The translations under genes and the position numbers were made by a program. A stretch of 64,000 nucleotides of DNA, from assembly GCA_003586115.2 (NCBI GenBank), contig QVOM02000071.1, forward strand, positions 603,377 through 667,376. The letters run 5' to 3'. This DNA is from Salvator merianae (lineage: Eukaryota > Chordata > Lepidosauria > Squamata > Teiidae). Position 1 is the stretch's first letter, and each line of letters begins with the position of its first letter. Below the pieces are notes generated by a model that was not told where the DNA came from, did not search any database, and saw only the letters and a list, made by a program, of their open reading frames with translations. Shown piece by piece: positions 61,311-64,000 of the stretch.

Positions 61311-61449
61311 AACTGTGCTCCACAGCTGTACCAGGAGCAGCTGGACTGTTCCTGGTATGTAGCATTCACACCTGCAGTATCAACATCCCAAGTACACATA
61401 TCACTTTACAACCAGCTGTGTAAGGATGTTTGAGTGACAATGCCAATAT

Positions 61450-61471
61450 TGATTGATTGATTGATTGATTG
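61450..61471. repeat. (GATT)n simple repeat
   Basis: Five GATT units, directly followed by GCCATTTATATCCTGCTC, a string typical of lizard LINE/SINE tails. Confidence 0.85.
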
Positions 61472-61851
61472 CCATTTATATCCTGCTCTACATCAAGGGG
61501 CTCAGGGCAGGTTACAGGAGAAATAGAGGATAAAGTAGAAGGGACAGGCAAAATGGCTACAATTTGGTTCCTTTTTCACCTTGCATTAACTTGCCAAATT
61601 CAGAGATGCCATGGTCCCATGGTGCACTACCGCAGTTGCACACATTGTACTATTTAAGTCAACTGGACCCAAAATTTCAGGCAGCCAATGAAAGGAGAAG
61701 AAGAACATTTTAAGGACTTGTTCATTACATCCTGTAAGCCATTTAACAGCTATCAAAACATGGTTGTTGTTTCGGTGAACATGTGTTGGACCTTCTGGCC
61801 CAAACTGTGTAGTAAGCCAAGTTGTTCTCCTTCCATGCCCTACAAGAGAAA

Positions 61852-62299
61852 GGGCCTCTCTGCACTTACATTTAGTAAGTATCAGGAACCTCGCGATCCT
61901 CTTCAGTGCATTAGTGTGGATCAGAAAGGCCCTGCCGACTGCTGGTATGCTCTGTCTGTAGAGGATGCAGTGTAATCCAATCTAGGAAGCCCCTGATCTG
62001 GATTACCAGTAGTCCTTGACATCAAGAACTATTGATGTACCAGCTCTGGCCGATCTGAATCATGGCAGCTCCCCTGGTGGCTCTGAGGTGATGAACTTTT
62101 GTTCCTAGCCCTTTGAAGCCCTCAGAGGCCAGCCCCAAAGCTTGTGTGAGCTTTGGGGCTGGTGCAGGGGCTAGTTTGGCCCAGCACTGCTGTGCAGATG
62201 GCACTGTTCCAGACCATGTCTTGCTATGTTCCAAAGCAGCAGGCATCACTGGTCCAGTCCCACTGGTTTGATCACAGCCAGGTAAGAGCAGAAAGGCCC
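61852..62299. mobile_element. GGGCC-tipped MITE with AAA flanks
   Basis: A 448-bp element with left tip GGGCCTCTCTGCACTTAC and right tip GTAAGAGCAGAAAGGCCC, an imperfect inverted pair, flanked by AAA on both sides (61849-61851 and 62300-62302). It contains a strong internal hairpin of AAGCTTGTGTGAGCTTTGG type near 62139-62160. No coding capacity. Confidence 0.8.
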
Positions 62300-62302
62300 A
62301 AA

Positions 62303-63104
62303 GACACTGGTGTGAAACACAAGGAACTTTACTGACTCATTAGAAAATGGAAAGAAAAAGTGTAGTTGATGTGGTCTAAAGCAGAGTGTGGTTGCACTTG
62401 TTCTGGGGAATGGAAATGAAAGAAGGCATCATATTGCTGTTTTTATCAACCATGGACTTCTATAAAAATAAACATATGCTAAAAATTATAAATTTAAGGA
62501 TTCTGCATTGTACCTTTGATTCCATTTATTCAACTATGAATTGAGCTCTGTGTTAGCATTTGTGAGGCAGAAGATAAGGTACTCAGAACAACAGCTATAC
62601 TTTTGGGTAAATCTGCTCCGCTAGCTACTTCGGTAGCGTTGAGTGGCTGCAATTGCTCAGGGTAAGATTTTTTGGGGGGATTAGACATCATACTAGCCTT
62701 TAATTAGTATGATACTTAGGATAAAAAGTCTGGGTAAGTACAGTTGTTCCTTCCAGTCCAAAGTATGATGTGTGCTGAATGTTGGATAAATCTGCCCTAG
62801 AACTTCTGTGACATGGGTACTGGTCCTCAGGTTCAGTGCAGACTTGTCTCTTTTGGAGCAAAGAGTGCACCAGTGTCCTATAAGTTTGCAAGAAGCAGCT
62901 TCTGTGAGTCAGTTTGTACAGATTTTATCTTAGCTGGGGAGGGGGAGAGATTGCTCAGAAGTCTCCAGAGATGCCAAGGGGGAAGTCTTCACACCATAGA
63001 ATGTAAGCTAATTGCTGCCCAAATTTGTCCTTCAAACCACTAGACCCAATCAGTACTCAGCAGACAAATTTTGATGGCAGCTCTTCACATTACTTCTCTT
63101 ACAG
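62303..63104 (+). other. FGFR3 intron 3' end
   Basis: About 800 bp without recognised repeats, leading to a pyrimidine-rich acceptor (CATTACTTCTCTTACAG) ending at 63104. Confidence 0.6.
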
Positions 63105-63362
63105 AACAGAGTGAAACATCTTTCCGTGAAGAATTGGTGGTTGGAAGTGGTGAAACTATTAAACTTCTCTGTAATACTCCAGGATCCTCTATGTCTGTCT
63201 TCTGGTATAAAAATGGTGTTAGAGTTTTACGTACTAATCGGATTCACATTAACCAAAAATTATTGAAGATTATCAATATATCCTCTGATGACTCTGGCCT
63301 GTACAGTTGTAAACCAAGGCATTCCACTGAAGTATTCATGAATTTTACAGTGCAAGTGATGG
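63105..63362 (+). CDS. FGFR3: FGFR3 exon encoding immunoglobulin domain 1
   Basis: A 258-nt exon, phase 1 at both ends, encoding residues 40-125 if translation starts at 14002. This is the D1 immunoglobulin domain of the extracellular region. FGFR D1 is thought to be autoinhibitory toward ligand binding rather than part of the FGF site. Visible features: EELVVGSGETIKLLC with the first disulfide Cys at residue 62, the core Trp at 73 (VFWYKNG), and DDSGLYSCKPRH with the second Cys at 108. N-glycosylation sequons lie at Asn97 (NIS) and Asn119 (NFT). The LLKIIN...DDSGLYSCKPRHS stretch is the main reason for choosing FGFR3 over FGFR1, 2 or 4, from knowledge of avian FGFR3. The acceptor is TCTTACAG, the donor G/GTGAGT at 63363. 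The open frame beyond 63362 is intron read-through. Confidence 0.92.
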
Positions 63363-63717
63363 GTGAGTATAATGCAGTTATTTTTTTCTCTCTGTTATTC
63401 TTCATATCATCACAAGAGTCCAATTTTATACCTGTATCCAATTTTCAAATTGGTGTGACTGAAGCAAAAACATGGTTCACATCATTTATACTGTCTTCAA
63501 ACTACCAGCCCATATCGATTTCACCCTTTAATCCAGATTTCCCCTAAACAATGAAACACCATTCAATAAAAATAACTCATTTTATATTCATTAGAATTAT
63601 TAGAACCTCAAAAGATAGCTTGATATGCATGATAAGAGTTTCAATGTATGGCTTCCTTTGCCCCATTCTGTTGGCTGTTCACTTGTTCTTGCTTCATGGA
63701 AAATATCAAAATTAAAC
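63363..63717 (+). other. FGFR3: Start of the next FGFR3 intron
   Basis: Begins GTGAGT. AT-rich and without recognisable coding sequence. The acid-box exon that should follow is not present before the window end. Confidence 0.6.
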
Positions 63718-64000
63718 CAGTAGAAGTATTGGACTACTATATCTGGATGACACTTAGTTTCCTCATGGTCCTAAGTGCCTCCAGGTTATGATGGTCTGTC
63801 CAGACTTCAGATGGGTGTACAGCCCTCTCTAAATGGTGTTTCCACATTATTAATCCCTGCTGGATAGCAACTGCCTCTTTTTTCCATATTGGCCAGTTCT
63901 GCTCCGCCAGGGTCAGCTTAAGGGAAAGTTGAGCATGCTTATCTTTCTGGAGTAATACAGCCCTAATAGCTACATCACTGATATCTGCCTGAATGATAAA
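63718..64000 (-). pseudogene. Ty3/Gypsy pol fragment (RNase H), continues past window end
   Basis: The minus strand encodes an RNase H segment of a Ty3/Gypsy-class retrotransposon: an IQADISDVAIRAVLLQKDK stretch, then LTLAEQNWPIWKKEAVA and EVWTDHHNLEALRT. The frame is largely open, but expected residues are altered in places. The rest of the element lies to the right, outside the window. It is the same class as the copy at 39780-41230 but in the opposite orientation. Confidence 0.85.

Noticed and set aside
63071..63104. Start of the Ig1 open frame upstream of the acceptor
   Set aside because: The frame begins in the intron. The TTCTCTTACAG acceptor at 63104 and the codon phase of the previous exon define the real start.
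63363..63547. Continuation of the FGFR3 Ig1 reading frame past 63362
   Set aside because: A strong GTGAGT donor follows the domain's last strand, the phase matches, and the residues after it are hydrophobic, low-complexity intron translation.

Overview
The window is vertebrate nuclear DNA. It looks like a non-avian reptile, most likely a lepidosaur such as a lizard. The evidence is two exons of a vertebrate receptor tyrosine kinase gene with GT/AG introns, a CpG-island-like promoter region, and a repeat mix in which L1, CR1 and L2-type LINEs, Ty3/Gypsy, Tc1/mariner and many PIF/Harbinger-like MITEs occur together. Birds and mammals rarely combine these. The species cannot be named from the sequence.

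The only host gene I can support is FGFR3 (fibroblast growth factor receptor 3), on the + strand. A GC- and CpG-rich block at about 12.47-13.69 kb is the likely promoter with an untranslated first exon. The first coding exon (13894-14119) holds the 5' leader end, the start codon and the signal peptide. The next coding exon (63105-63362) encodes the first immunoglobulin domain. Both junctions are phase 1 and the split codon is glutamate, so the exons join in frame. Between them lies a 48,985-bp intron. The rest of the gene (acid box, Ig2, Ig3, transmembrane segment, kinase) would lie to the right of the window. The 12 kb to the left of the promoter shows no recognisable exon.

Most recognisable sequence elsewhere is mobile DNA. 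1-12 kb: GGGCC-tipped MITEs (one cut by the window start, one holding twelve 21-bp repeats), an L2-type LINE relic and an L1 relic. 14-27 kb: two hairpin-rich MITEs, one of them composite, a GC-rich 598-bp MITE, a minus-strand L1 tail with a 19-bp target duplication, and an 18/25-bp tandem array. 28-36 kb: L2 relics (minus) and a CR1 copy (plus) whose reverse transcriptase has lost both palm aspartates. 36-47 kb: more MITEs, a CpG-rich element with ~65-bp inverted repeats, a decayed Ty3/Gypsy pol, an L2 relic and a 5'-truncated L1 with a ~630-codon open frame. 47-54 kb: mostly unassigned sequence, MITEs and another minus-strand L1 tail. 55-61 kb: a near-full-length but broken L1 carrying a MITE exactly inside its ORF2, directly followed by a dead Tc1 transposase. 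61-64 kb: one more MITE, FGFR3 exon 3 and the edge of a minus-strand Ty3/Gypsy pol.

The most unusual structure is the set of related GGGCC-tipped elements with 3-bp target duplications. They share GCAC-containing tips but carry different cargo: nested perfect palindromes in some, and a variable tandem array in another. I see no novel enzymatic system, CRISPR array, tRNA or rRNA gene.
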